Shown piece after piece: positions 1-7,173 of a stretch of DNA of 64,000 nt. The stretch is from the NCBI RefSeq assembly GCF_029968015.1, contig NZ_JASCIS010000019.1, forward strand, positions 99,922 through 163,921, read 5' to 3'. Numbering within the stretch: the first letter of the stretch is position 1; each line of letters opens with the position of its first letter. Made by a program: the position numbers and the translations under genes. The DNA is from Streptomyces luteolus (GTDB lineage: Bacteria; Actinomycetota; Actinomycetes; Streptomycetales; Streptomycetaceae). The notes below the pieces were generated by a model. The model saw only the letters and a program-made list of their open reading frames with translations, made no database searches and had not been told where the DNA came from.

Positions 1-748
1 AGATCACGGCCACGGCGAACATCGCCGTACCGATGACGTTGATCTGCACGGGGGTGCCGCGCTGCGCCGAGCCCCAGACGAACATCGGGAAGGTCACGGT
101 CGAGCCGGCGTTGAAGTTGGTGATGATGAAGTCGTCGAAGGAGAGCGCGAAGGCGAGCAGCCCGCCCGCCGCGATCCCGGGCGCCGCGATCGGCAGCGTC
201 ACCCGTACGAAGGTCTGCACCGGCCCCGCGTACAGGTCCCGCGCGGCCTCCTCCAGGCGCGGGTCCATCGACATCACACGGGCCTTGACCGCCGTCACGA
301 CGAAGCTCAGGCAGAACATGATGTGCGCGATGAGGATGGTCCAGAAGCCGAGCTGCGCGCCCATGTTGAGGAAGAGCGTGAGCAGCGAGGCGGCCATGAC
401 GACCTCGGGCATCGCCATCGGCAGGAAGATCAGCGAGTTGATGGCGCCGCGCGCCCGGAAGCGGTAGCGGACCAGGGCGAAGGCGATCATCGTGCCGAGC
501 GCGGTCGCGCCGACCGTCGCCCAGAGCGCGATCTGCAGCGAGAGCGCGAGTGAACCGCACAGGTCGGCGACGCCGCAGGGGTCCTGCCAGGCGTGCGTGG
601 AGAACTCCTGCCAGGCGTAGTTGAAGCGGCCCTTGGGCTTGTTGAAGGAGAAGACCAGGACGACGAGGTTGGGCAGGATCAGGAAGCCGAGCGCCAACAG
701 GCCCGCGAGGACGACGAGATGGCGTCGTATCCACACCAGGAGTGCCAT
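1..748 (-). CDS. potC: Spermidine/putrescine ABC transporter permease PotC (partial)
   Basis: Membrane permease subunit of a polyamine ABC importer. The gene runs off the left edge of the window, so only about 249 residues are visible. The ATG at 748 shares one base with the stop of the upstream permease (TGATG), which implies translational coupling. The product starts MALLVWIRRHLVVLAG with a hydrophobic first helix at about residues 10-30. It carries the EAA cytoplasmic loop (LEEAARDLYAGPVQTF, about residues 162-177), which in this family docks on the ATPase. It is the distal gene of potD-potA-potB-potC. The family call is firm; polyamine specificity rests on the neighbouring PotD and PotA. 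Confidence 0.9.
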   Translation of the reverse strand, partial: MALLVWIRRHLVVLAGLLALGFLILPNLVVLVFSFNKPKGRFNYAWQEFSTHAWQDPCGVADLCGSLALSLQIALWATVGATALGTMIAFALVRYRFRARGAINSLIFLPMAMPEVVMAASLLTLFLNMGAQLGFWTILIAHIMFCLSFVVTAVKARVMSMDPRLEEAARDLYAGPVQTFVRVTLPIAAPGIAAGGLLAFALSFDDFIITNFNAGSTVTFPMFVWGSAQRGTPVQINVIGTAMFAVAVI

Positions 749-1671
749 CAGACCAGATCCTCCGTCCCGGACTTGCGGATGTAGAAGGTGACCATCAGGA
801 GGATCGCCGCCATGAGGATGAAGGAGAGCGCGGCCGCCGTCGGGTAGTCGAGGACGGTGAGGAACTGCGACTGGATGACGTTGCCGATCATCTTCTCGCT
901 GGTGGAGCCGAGGAGTTGGGCGTTGACGTAGTCGCCGCTGGCCGGGATGAAGGTGAGCAGCGTGCCCGAGACCACGCCCGGCATGGACAGCGGGAACGTG
1001 ACGCGCCGGAAAGTGGTGGCGGGCTTGGCGTACAGGTCGCCGGCCGCCTCGTGCAGGCGCGGGTCGATCCGTTCGAGCGACGTGTAGAGCGGCAGGACCA
1101 TGAACGGCAGGAAGTTGTACGTGAGTCCGCAGACCACGGCGAGCGGTGTGGCGAGCACCCGGTCGCCCTCGGTCATGCCGAGCCAGCTGGTGACGTCCAG
1201 GATGTGCAGCGAGTTGAGGACGCCGACGACCGGCCCGCCGTCGGCGAGGATCGTCTTCCAGGCGAGCGTGCGGATCAGGAAGCTGGTGAAGAACGGCGCG
1301 ATCACCAGGATCAGCACGAGCCCCCGCCAGCGTCCCGCCCGGAACGCGATCAGATACGCGAGGGGATAGCCGAGCAGCAGGCAGAAGAGGGTGGCGAGGC
1401 CCGCGTACAGGATCGACGTGAGGAACTGCGGCCAGTACTCGGCGATCGCGTTCCAGTACGTCGCGAAGTGCCAGGTGACCTTGTACCCGGCCTCAAGCGA
1501 CCCGGTCTGCACGGAGGTCGAGGCCTGGTAGACCATCGGCAGCGCGAAGAAGACGAGCAGCCAGAGGATGCCGGGGAGCAGCAGCCAGTACGGGGTGAGC
1601 TTGCGGCGGCTGCGGGCCTTTGTGGCCGTGGGTTCGGGGGCGGCGGGCGGCGCCTCGGTGAGCGTGGTCAT
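748..1671 (-). CDS. potB: Spermidine/putrescine ABC transporter permease PotB
   Basis: Second permease subunit of the polyamine importer, 307 residues. A basic, Ala/Pro-rich cytoplasmic N-terminus (about 25 residues) precedes the first membrane helix (YWLLLPGILWLLVFFALPMV). About six helices follow, with the EAA loop HEAAGDLYAKPATTFRRVTF near residue 200. The start overlaps the stop of the ATPase gene by four bases (ATGA), and its own stop overlaps the start of the other permease. This is the tight coupling expected of a PotABCD operon, where PotB and PotC form the heterodimeric channel. Confidence 0.92.
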   Translation of the reverse strand: MTTLTEAPPAAPEPTATKARSRRKLTPYWLLLPGILWLLVFFALPMVYQASTSVQTGSLEAGYKVTWHFATYWNAIAEYWPQFLTSILYAGLATLFCLLLGYPLAYLIAFRAGRWRGLVLILVIAPFFTSFLIRTLAWKTILADGGPVVGVLNSLHILDVTSWLGMTEGDRVLATPLAVVCGLTYNFLPFMVLPLYTSLERIDPRLHEAAGDLYAKPATTFRRVTFPLSMPGVVSGTLLTFIPASGDYVNAQLLGSTSEKMIGNVIQSQFLTVLDYPTAAALSFILMAAILLMVTFYIRKSGTEDLV

Positions 1672-2837
1672 GCGCCCGCCCCTTCGCCGGAGTCCGTCTC
1701 GACCTTCTCGACGCCCGCGTCGATGGCCTGCGCGGCGTCGAGGCCGAAGGTGTGCTCGGGGTTCCAGTGCAGGACGACCTCGGCGCCGGGGGCGAGACGG
1801 CCGTCGCGCTCGACGTTCTGCACGTACACCTCCAGGCCCTCGCAGACCGGGGAGTCGATGACGTACTGCGTGGAGACGCCGATGAAACTCGCGGCGGTCA
1901 CGCGACCGGTGAGGCGGTTGCGGCCGTCCGGGATCTCCCCCGCGTCGTCGGCGTGCGCGAGCGAGATCTTCTCCGGGCGGATGCCGACCAGGACCTTCTC
2001 CCCCGTGCCGGTCGGGGCGGAACAGCGCGCGGCCGGCAGGGACAGCTTGCCGTCCCCGGCCCTGAGGGCGAGCGTGTCACCGCTCGAAGCGGCGATCTCC
2101 GCCTCGATCAGGTTGGAGCTGCCGAGGAAGTTGGCGACGAACGTGGTCCGCGGGTTCTCGTACAGGTCGGCGGGGGCGCCCAGTTGCTCGACCCGGCCCG
2201 CGTTCATCACGGCGACCTGGTCGGCCATCGTCATGGCCTCCTCCTGGTCGTGGGTGACGTGCACGAAGGTGATGCCGACCTCGGTCTGGATGCGCTTCAG
2301 CTCCAGCTGCATCTGGCGGCGCAGCTTGAGGTCGAGGGCGCCGAGCGGCTCGTCGAGGAGGAGCACGCGCGGGTGGTTGATCAGGGCGCGGGCCACGGCG
2401 ACGCGCTGCTGCTGGCCACCGGAGAGCTGGTGCGGCTTGTGCTTCGCCTTGTCGCCGAGCTGGACCAGGTCCAGCATCTCGGCGACCTGCTTCTTCACCG
2501 ACTTGATGCCGCGCCGGCGCAGACCGAAGGCGACGTTCTCGTGGATGTCGAGGTGCGGGAAGAGCGCGTACGACTGGAAGACGGTGTTCACCGGGCGCTT
2601 GTACGGGGGCAGCGCGGTGACGTCCTGCTCGCCGAGGTGGACCGTGCCGGACGTCGGTTCCTCAAGTCCCGCGATCATGCGGAGAGTTGTGGTCTTGCCG
2701 CAGCCGGAGGCGCCGAGGAGCGCGAAGAACGAGCCCTCGGGGATGGTCAGGTCGAGCGGGTGCACGGCGGTGAACGCGCCGTAGGTCTTGCCGATGCCGG
2801 AGAGGCGGACGTCGCCGCGCGTCGTGTCGTCAGTCAT
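1668..2837 (-). CDS. potA: Spermidine/putrescine ABC transporter ATP-binding protein PotA
   Basis: ATPase of the polyamine importer, 389 residues. Visible motifs are Walker A GASGCGKT at residues 42-49, the Q-loop (NTVFQSY) near 88, the signature LSGGQQQRVAVARAL at about 138-152, Walker B LLLDEP near 160, and the H-loop histidine near 196 (HVTHDQEEA). A C-terminal TOBE-like region (about residues 270-370) is typical of the PotA/MalK class. The gene begins 45 bases after the substrate-binding protein gene. The Pot assignment over a generic CUT1 ATPase comes from the operon. Confidence 0.93.
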   Translation of the reverse strand: MTDDTTRGDVRLSGIGKTYGAFTAVHPLDLTIPEGSFFALLGASGCGKTTTLRMIAGLEEPTSGTVHLGEQDVTALPPYKRPVNTVFQSYALFPHLDIHENVAFGLRRRGIKSVKKQVAEMLDLVQLGDKAKHKPHQLSGGQQQRVAVARALINHPRVLLLDEPLGALDLKLRRQMQLELKRIQTEVGITFVHVTHDQEEAMTMADQVAVMNAGRVEQLGAPADLYENPRTTFVANFLGSSNLIEAEIAASSGDTLALRAGDGKLSLPAARCSAPTGTGEKVLVGIRPEKISLAHADDAGEIPDGRNRLTGRVTAASFIGVSTQYVIDSPVCEGLEVYVQNVERDGRLAPGAEVVLHWNPEHTFGLDAAQAIDAGVEKVETDSGEGAGA

Positions 2838-2882
2838 GGTTCCTACCGGAGAAGTCGGAGAGTTGCAGGGCCTCGGGTACGG

Positions 2883-4133
2883 TCACGCGCCGGTGAGCTT
2901 GGCGAACTTGGCCTCGTACGCGGTCTCTTCCTTCGGGCTGAGCGCGCGGAAGGAGTTCGACTTCTCGGACATCTCCTTGTCCGGGACGATCAGCGGGTCG
3001 TTCGCCGCCTCCTCGGAGATCTTGGCGAGCTCTTCCTTCACTCCGTCGACCGGGCAGACGTAGTTGATCCACGCGGCGAGCTCCGCGGCGATCGCGGGCT
3101 GGTAGTAGTGGTCGATCAGCCGTTCCGCGTTCTTCTTGTGCCGCGCCTTGTTGGGGACGAGGAGGACGTCGGTGCTGGTGATGTAGCCGCTGTCCGGGAT
3201 GTGGAACCTGACGTCCGGGTTGTCGGCCTGGAGCTGGACGATGTCTCCGGCCCAGGCGAGGCAGGCGGCGAGATCGCCCTTGGTCAGGTCGGAGGTGTAG
3301 TCGTTGCCGGTGAAGCGGCGGATCTGGCGCTTGTCGACGGCCTTCTGCAGCCGGGCGGCGGCCGCGTCGAAGTCGTCCGTGGTGAACTTCGCCGGGTCCT
3401 TGCCCATGTCGAGCATGGTCATGCCCATGGTGTCGCGCATCTCGGAGAGGATGCCGACCTTCCCCTTGAGCTTCGGGTCGTCGAGCAGCTGCGAGACCGA
3501 GGTGACCTCGCGGCCTCCGGTGGCCTTGACGTTGTACGCGACGACCACGGCGATGCCGGCCCACGGGTAGCTGTAGGCCCGGCCCGGGTCCCACTCCACG
3601 TCCCGGAACTGCGGGGCCAGGTTGGCGTACGCGTGCGGAAGGTTCGCCGGGTCGAGCTTCTGCACCCAGCCGAAGCGGATCAGCCGGGCGGCGAGCCACT
3701 CGGTGACGCAGATCAGGTCGCGCCCGGTGTCCTGGCCGGCCGCGAGCTGCGGCTTGATCTTGCCGAAGAACTCGTTGTTGTCGTTGACGTCCTCGGCGTA
3801 CTCGACCTCGATGCCGGTCCGCTTGGTGAACGCCTCCAGGGTGGGGCGGCGGCTCTTGTCGTTCTCGGCGACGTCGATGTACTGCGTCCAGTTGGAGAAG
3901 TTGACGCGCTTCTCCTTGTCCGAGAAGTCCTCGGCCCCGCTGCCGCCCTGGCTCTGCGCGGCGGGCGGGATGCCGCAGCCGGAGAGGGTGCCGAGGCCGC
4001 CGAGGGCGAGCGCACCGCCGCCGCCGGCGCGCAGCAGTCCGCGCCGGCTGAGGGCGGCCCTGCCGTTCGCCATGCCGCGCGGCATCGCCGCCCGCTGCAC
4101 CGGGGAGAGGCTGTCGGGCTCGTACTGCTCCAT
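2883..4133 (-). CDS. potD: Polyamine ABC transporter substrate-binding lipoprotein (PotD-like)
   Basis: Extracytoplasmic receptor for spermidine or putrescine, 416 residues from the ATG at 4133, which follows an AAAGGG ribosome site; a longer upstream frame has no such site. A twin-arginine motif (SRRGLLRAGG, arginines 30-31) and a lipobox ending in Cys53 (LSGC) mark a Tat-exported lipoprotein. The mature part has the family pattern FSNWTQYID, DTGRDLICVTEWLAAR, FTGNDYTSDLTKGD and INYVCPVDGV. It is the first pot gene, 86 bases downstream of the aldehyde dehydrogenase and separated from it by a strong hairpin. Which polyamine it prefers cannot be read from the sequence. Confidence 0.92.
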   Translation of the reverse strand: MEQYEPDSLSPVQRAAMPRGMANGRAALSRRGLLRAGGGGALALGGLGTLSGCGIPPAAQSQGGSGAEDFSDKEKRVNFSNWTQYIDVAENDKSRRPTLEAFTKRTGIEVEYAEDVNDNNEFFGKIKPQLAAGQDTGRDLICVTEWLAARLIRFGWVQKLDPANLPHAYANLAPQFRDVEWDPGRAYSYPWAGIAVVVAYNVKATGGREVTSVSQLLDDPKLKGKVGILSEMRDTMGMTMLDMGKDPAKFTTDDFDAAAARLQKAVDKRQIRRFTGNDYTSDLTKGDLAACLAWAGDIVQLQADNPDVRFHIPDSGYITSTDVLLVPNKARHKKNAERLIDHYYQPAIAAELAAWINYVCPVDGVKEELAKISEEAANDPLIVPDKEMSEKSNSFRALSPKEETAYEAKFAKLTGA

Positions 4134-4167
4134 ACGCTTGGTGCCCTTTCGGTGGCCTGAGGGGAGG

Positions 4168-4202
4168 GCGCGGCGGCCGGAGGGGGATGCCGGCCGCCGC
4201 GC
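4168..4202 (-). terminator. Perfect hairpin between aldehyde dehydrogenase and potD
   Basis: Arms 4168-4180 and 4190-4202 (GCGCGGCGGCCGG and its exact complement) enclose a 9-base loop. There is no T-run, as is usual in Streptomyces. It lies 18 bases after the aldehyde dehydrogenase stop on the minus strand. It could partly terminate that transcript or stabilise the 3' end while potDABC is read from it or from a local promoter. Confidence 0.6.
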
Positions 4203-4219
4203 GGGAAGGGGGACGGTGG

Positions 4220-5803
4220 TCAGGCGCGGTCCCCGAAGACCGTCCGGTGCCAGTCCTTCCTGGCGACCGCGGTGTTGTCGTACATCACGTGCTTGATCTG
4301 CGTGTACTCCTCGAAGGAGTACGCGGACATGTCCTTGCCGAAGCCGGAGGCCTTGTAACCGCCGTGCGGCATCTCGCTGAGGATCGGGATGTGGTCGTTG
4401 ATCCACACGCAGCCCGCCTTGATGGCGCGGGTCGCGAGGCCCGCCCGGAACACGTCCCGGGTCCAGGCGGAGGCGGCGAGTCCGTACGGGGTGTCGTTGG
4501 CCAGCCGGATGCCCTCCTCGTCGGAGTCGAAGGGCAGCACGACGAGGACGGGCCCGAAGATCTCGGACTGCACGGCCTCGCTGTCCTGCGCGGCGTCGGC
4601 GATGAGGGTGGGCCGGTAGTACGCGCCCTCGCCCAGGCCGTCATTCTTCGGTGCCTCGCCGCCGGTGACGATCCGGGCGTAGCCGCGGGCCCGGTCGACG
4701 AAGGCGGCGACGCGGTCGCGCTGGGCGTGCGAGATCAGCGGGCCGAGGTCGGTGGACTCGTCGAAGGGGTCGCCGAGCCGGACGGTCTCCATGAGGTCGG
4801 CGACGCCGCTCACGAAGGCGTCGTACAGCGGCCGCTGGACGTAGGCCCGGGTGGCGGCGGTGCAGTCCTGGCCGGTGTTGATCAGGGCCCCGGCGACCGC
4901 GCCGTGCACGGCGGCCTCCAGGTCGGCGTCGTCGAAGACCACGAACGGGGCCTTGCCGCCGAGTTCGAGGTGCAGCCGCTTGACGGTGCTGGTGGCGATC
5001 TCGGCGACGCGCTTGCCGACGGCGGTCGACCCGGTGAAGGAGGTCATCGCGACGTCCGGGTGCCCGACGAGGTGCTCACCGGCGTCCCGCCCGGCCCCGC
5101 TGACGATGTTCACCACGCCGTCCGGAATGCCCGCTTCCGTGGCGGCCTGGGCGAACAGCAGCGAGGTGAACGGGGTGAGTTCGGCGGGCTTCAGGACGAT
5201 CGTGTTGCCCGCCGCGATCGCCGGGAGCACCTTCCAGGCGGCCATCTGGAGCGGATAGTTCCAGGGCGCGATGGACCCGACGACGCCGATGGCTTCCCTG
5301 CGGACGTACGAGGTGTGGTCGGCGGAGTACTCCCCCGCGGACTGGCCCGCCAGGTGCCGGGCCGCGCCCGCGAAGAACGCGGCGTTGTCCACGGTGCCGG
5401 GGACGTCAAACTCCCGGCTGAGCTTGATCGGCTTGCCGCACTGCAGCGACTCGGCCCGCGCGAACTCCTCGGCGCGCTCGGCCAGGACGCCCGCGAAGCG
5501 GTGCAGGGCGTCGGAGCGCTCGCCGGGGGTGGCGCCGGACCAGCCGGGGAAGGCCGCGGCGGCCGAGGCGACGGCGGCGTCCACGTCGGCGGTGCCGGCG
5601 AGCTCGTAGTCGTACACCTCCTTGCCGGTGGCCGGGTCGACCACGGTGTGCCTGCGGCCCGAGGTGCCGGGGGTGAGCCGCCCGCCGATGTACTGGGCGC
5701 CGCCCGCGAAGCGGTCGTGCGCGGGGAAGGGGGTTTCGCTCTGGCGGGTGTTGCTGATGTCGCTGTTGATGTCGCTGCTGATGTCGCTGCTGCTGTTGCC
5801 CAT
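4220..5803 (-). CDS. Gamma-aminobutyraldehyde dehydrogenase-type aldehyde dehydrogenase
   Basis: NAD(P)-dependent ALDH-superfamily enzyme, 527 residues, expected to oxidise 4-aminobutyraldehyde, the product of putrescine deamination, to GABA. Visible catalytic elements are the WNYP asparagine (about 182), the glutamate in LHLELGGK (about 280), and the nucleophilic cysteine in GQDCTAATRA (about 314). The chosen ATG at 5803 has GGAAGAG upstream. The first 18 residues are a low-complexity S-D-I/N repeat encoded by a 12-base DNA repeat, so translation could instead begin further in. It lies just upstream of potDABC. It belongs to the same class as the second dehydrogenase at 13751-15187 but is not a recent duplicate. 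The substrate is inferred from context. Confidence 0.85.
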   Translation of the reverse strand: MGNSSSDISSDINSDISNTRQSETPFPAHDRFAGGAQYIGGRLTPGTSGRRHTVVDPATGKEVYDYELAGTADVDAAVASAAAAFPGWSGATPGERSDALHRFAGVLAERAEEFARAESLQCGKPIKLSREFDVPGTVDNAAFFAGAARHLAGQSAGEYSADHTSYVRREAIGVVGSIAPWNYPLQMAAWKVLPAIAAGNTIVLKPAELTPFTSLLFAQAATEAGIPDGVVNIVSGAGRDAGEHLVGHPDVAMTSFTGSTAVGKRVAEIATSTVKRLHLELGGKAPFVVFDDADLEAAVHGAVAGALINTGQDCTAATRAYVQRPLYDAFVSGVADLMETVRLGDPFDESTDLGPLISHAQRDRVAAFVDRARGYARIVTGGEAPKNDGLGEGAYYRPTLIADAAQDSEAVQSEIFGPVLVVLPFDSDEEGIRLANDTPYGLAASAWTRDVFRAGLATRAIKAGCVWINDHIPILSEMPHGGYKASGFGKDMSAYSFEEYTQIKHVMYDNTAVARKDWHRTVFGDRA

Positions 5804-5842
5804 CACGCGCTCTTCCGTAGCTCCAGCTCGAATTGACTGCCG

Positions 5843-5871
5843 ATCCTGACAGAGAGGCGTCATCTGGCCAA
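5843..5871 (-). promoter_or_regulatory. Candidate sigma-HrdB-like promoter of the aldehyde dehydrogenase/pot operon
   Basis: On the minus strand TTGGCC (5871-5866) and CAGGAT (5848-5843) are separated by exactly 17 bases. The second is one base from the common Streptomyces -10 TAGGAT. Predicted transcription start is near 5836, giving a leader of about 33 bases before the ATG at 5803. No other evidence. Confidence 0.4.
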
Positions 5872-5952
5872 GGGATTCCGTTGTTTCCTTTTGATTACGC
5901 GACGGAATCGGTCGACCAGGTGTCGAGTCGCCCCGAAAATCCAAGGACGGAT

Positions 5953-5970
5953 TGTCAGTGGCGCCTGACA
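5953..5970. promoter_or_regulatory. Palindrome TGTCAG-N6-CTGACA upstream of the NADAR gene
   Basis: A perfect 6+6 base inverted repeat ends 11 bases before the ATG at 5982. It is well placed to act as an operator over a promoter in the divergent intergenic region. The regulator is unknown. Confidence 0.4.
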
Positions 5971-5981
5971 GACTCGCATGT

Positions 5982-6542
5982 ATGAGCGAGGGGAACACGC
6001 AGGCGATTGCGGCACTGACGGAGCGGATCGCGCGCGGCGAGCGCGTGAAGTTCCTGACCTTCTGGGGTCACGCACCGCGCAAGGACGGCCGGATCGGGGC
6101 GAGTTGCCTCAGCCAGTGGTGGCCTGCGCCGTTCACGGTGGACGGCGTGCGGTACGCGACGGCGGAGCACTGGATGATGGCCGCGAAGGCCCGCCTCTTC
6201 GACGACGCGGAGGCCGAGCGGAAGGCGATCACGGCGACCTCGCCCGCCGCGGCCAAGAAGGCGGGCCGCCTGGTCCGCGGCTTCGACGAACAGCTGTGGC
6301 GGCGCGAGCGGTTCGGCATCGTCGTCGAGGGCAGCGTCCACAAGTTCGCGGCCCACGAGGACCTGCGGGCCTTCCTCGTGGGGACGGGCGAACGCGTCCT
6401 GGTGGAGGCCAGCCCGGTCGACCGCATTTGGGGCATAGGCCTGGCAGCGGACGACCCCCGAGCCGAGGACCCACCCCGCTGGCGCGGCGCCAACCTCCTG
6501 GGCTTCGCGTTGATGGAGGCGCGGGGGCGGTTGCGGGGGTGA
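5982..6542 (+). CDS. NADAR family protein (YbiA-like N-glycosidase fold)
   Basis: 186 residues from the ATG at 5982. It shows the NADAR hallmarks: KFLTFWGHAPRKDG near the N-terminus, the W-P-x-P-F region (SQWWPAPFTVDGVRYATAEHWMMAAKARLFDD), AAAKKAGRLVRGF, and the C-terminal IWGIGLAADDP and WRGANLLGFALMEAR. Known members hydrolyse N-glycosidic bonds, either in riboflavin-pathway intermediates or in ADP-ribosylated nucleic acids, and some sit in defence or NAD-related loci. This one stands alone, divergent from the polyamine genes. A start 30 bases upstream is possible but would overlap the palindromic operator. No partner gene adjoins it except the broken toxin-antitoxin pair about 200 bases downstream. 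Confidence 0.88.
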   Translation: MSEGNTQAIAALTERIARGERVKFLTFWGHAPRKDGRIGASCLSQWWPAPFTVDGVRYATAEHWMMAAKARLFDDAEAERKAITATSPAAAKKAGRLVRGFDEQLWRRERFGIVVEGSVHKFAAHEDLRAFLVGTGERVLVEASPVDRIWGIGLAADDPRAEDPPRWRGANLLGFALMEARGRLRG

Positions 6543-6564
6543 GGGCGCGGGTGGGCCCCGACCG

Positions 6565-6660
6565 GGGCAGGGGGCTGTGACACTTGCGGCTCCGCCGCGG
6601 GGCGCGACCGGCCACGACGGCGCCGCAGCCGAACAACGGCCTCGAACGGGGGCCCGGCCC
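6565..6660 (+). repeat. Dispersed intergenic repeat (CTCCGCCGCGGGGCGCGACC family), copy 1
   Basis: A stretch after the NADAR gene starting GGGGCAGGGGGCTGTGACA and running through CTTGCGGCTCCGCCGCGGGG closely matches the complement of 56640-56739. It is non-coding, rich in palindromes and typical of Streptomyces intergenic repeats. It may also act as the 3' hairpin for the NADAR gene. Confidence 0.7.
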
Positions 6661-6702
6661 CCGAAACGGGGGTTCAGGCCGCCCCTGCCCTCAGCGGAAG
6701 AG

Positions 6703-6728
6703 TGCACACTTCCATACGCTGGTGTGCA
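6703..6728. promoter_or_regulatory. Toxin-antitoxin operator: inverted repeat TGCACAC-N12-GTGTGCA with embedded -10
   Basis: Perfect 7-base arms at 6703-6709 and 6722-6728 flank TACGCT (6715-6720). That hexamer sits 7 bases before the antitoxin ATG, so the transcript is probably leaderless. Phd/YefM antitoxins repress their own promoters through such palindromes, whose known cores resemble TGTACA. The overlap of arm, -10 and start codon fits autoregulation. Confidence 0.55.
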
Positions 6729-6988
6729 TGACGGAGTCGGCGTACTCAATCGTGGAAGCACGCGCCAGGCTCGGGGCCATTGCGCGTGAGGTCAGCGCAA
6801 CCCGGCAGCCCGTGGCCATCACCGACCATGGACAGACCGTCGCCATACTGGTCAGCCCGGCCGACGCTCTGGAGCTCGAGGAAATGAGAGCACTGGCCGC
6901 CTACCGGGAACGCCAGGCCCGCGGCGAGTCCGCCGGCGTGCCGCACGATGAAGCCCTCCGCCGGATCTTCGGCGAGGGCGGAGCATGA
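6728..6988 (+). CDS. Phd/YefM-family antitoxin
   Basis: 86 residues. The N-terminal half (SIVEARARLGAIAREVSATRQPVAITDHGQTVAILVSP, cut here to its pattern of alternating charged and hydrophobic residues) is the DNA-binding, dimerising Phd/YefM fold. The C-terminal half (AAYRERQARGESAGVPHDEALRRIF) is the toxin-binding tail. The ATG at 6728 is chosen over upstream in-frame starts because it coincides with the operator and the leaderless -10. Its stop overlaps the start of the toxin remnant (ATGA). The antitoxin looks intact, so it could still repress its promoter or neutralise a related toxin elsewhere. Confidence 0.85.
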   Translation: MTESAYSIVEARARLGAIAREVSATRQPVAITDHGQTVAILVSPADALELEEMRALAAYRERQARGESAGVPHDEALRRIFGEGGA

Positions 6989-7110
6989 CGTACCAGGTCA
7001 TCTGGGAACCAGAGGCACTGGCGCAGGCCGAGCGTTTCGCCAAGGACGATCCGGACGGCGTCCGTCAGGTCTTTGCCGGAGTGGACCAACTCGCCAGGGA
7101 CCCCCGCTGA
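6985..7110 (+). pseudogene. Truncated RelE/ParE-type toxin
   Basis: Begins inside the antitoxin stop (ATGA) and encodes only 41 residues: MTYQVIWEPEALAQAERF, then a helix, then VDQLARDPR and a stop. RelE/ParE toxins are about 85-95 residues. The part that normally follows DPR (the R-L-R-V-G-x-Y-R-V-x-Y core and catalytic strand residues) is absent, and a strong terminator follows 5 bases after the stop. The toxin was therefore probably lost by deletion. A functional micro-toxin cannot be excluded but is unlikely. Confidence 0.75.
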
Positions 7111-7115
7111 ACAGA

Positions 7116-7151
7116 CCGGGGGCCGGAGTTCGAGTGAACTCCGGCCCCCGG
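7116..7151. terminator. Bidirectional terminator
   Basis: Perfect 16-base stem (7116-7131 and 7136-7151) with a GAGT loop. It separates the truncated toxin (rightward) from the convergent DUF4190-like gene (leftward, stop at 7174). Confidence 0.85.
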
Positions 7152-7173
7152 AACGGAACTTGGCGACGTACCC

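Noticed and set aside
742..4160. Long plus-strand open frames (680 and 802 codons) opposite potABD
   Set aside because: Antisense shadows of high-GC genes: Asp/Glu/Val/Gly/Arg-biased translations without domains, while the minus strand encodes clear PotABCD proteins with coupled starts.
6985..7110. Complete small toxin gene
   Set aside because: Half the family length, lacking the conserved C-terminal strands and directly followed by a terminator.
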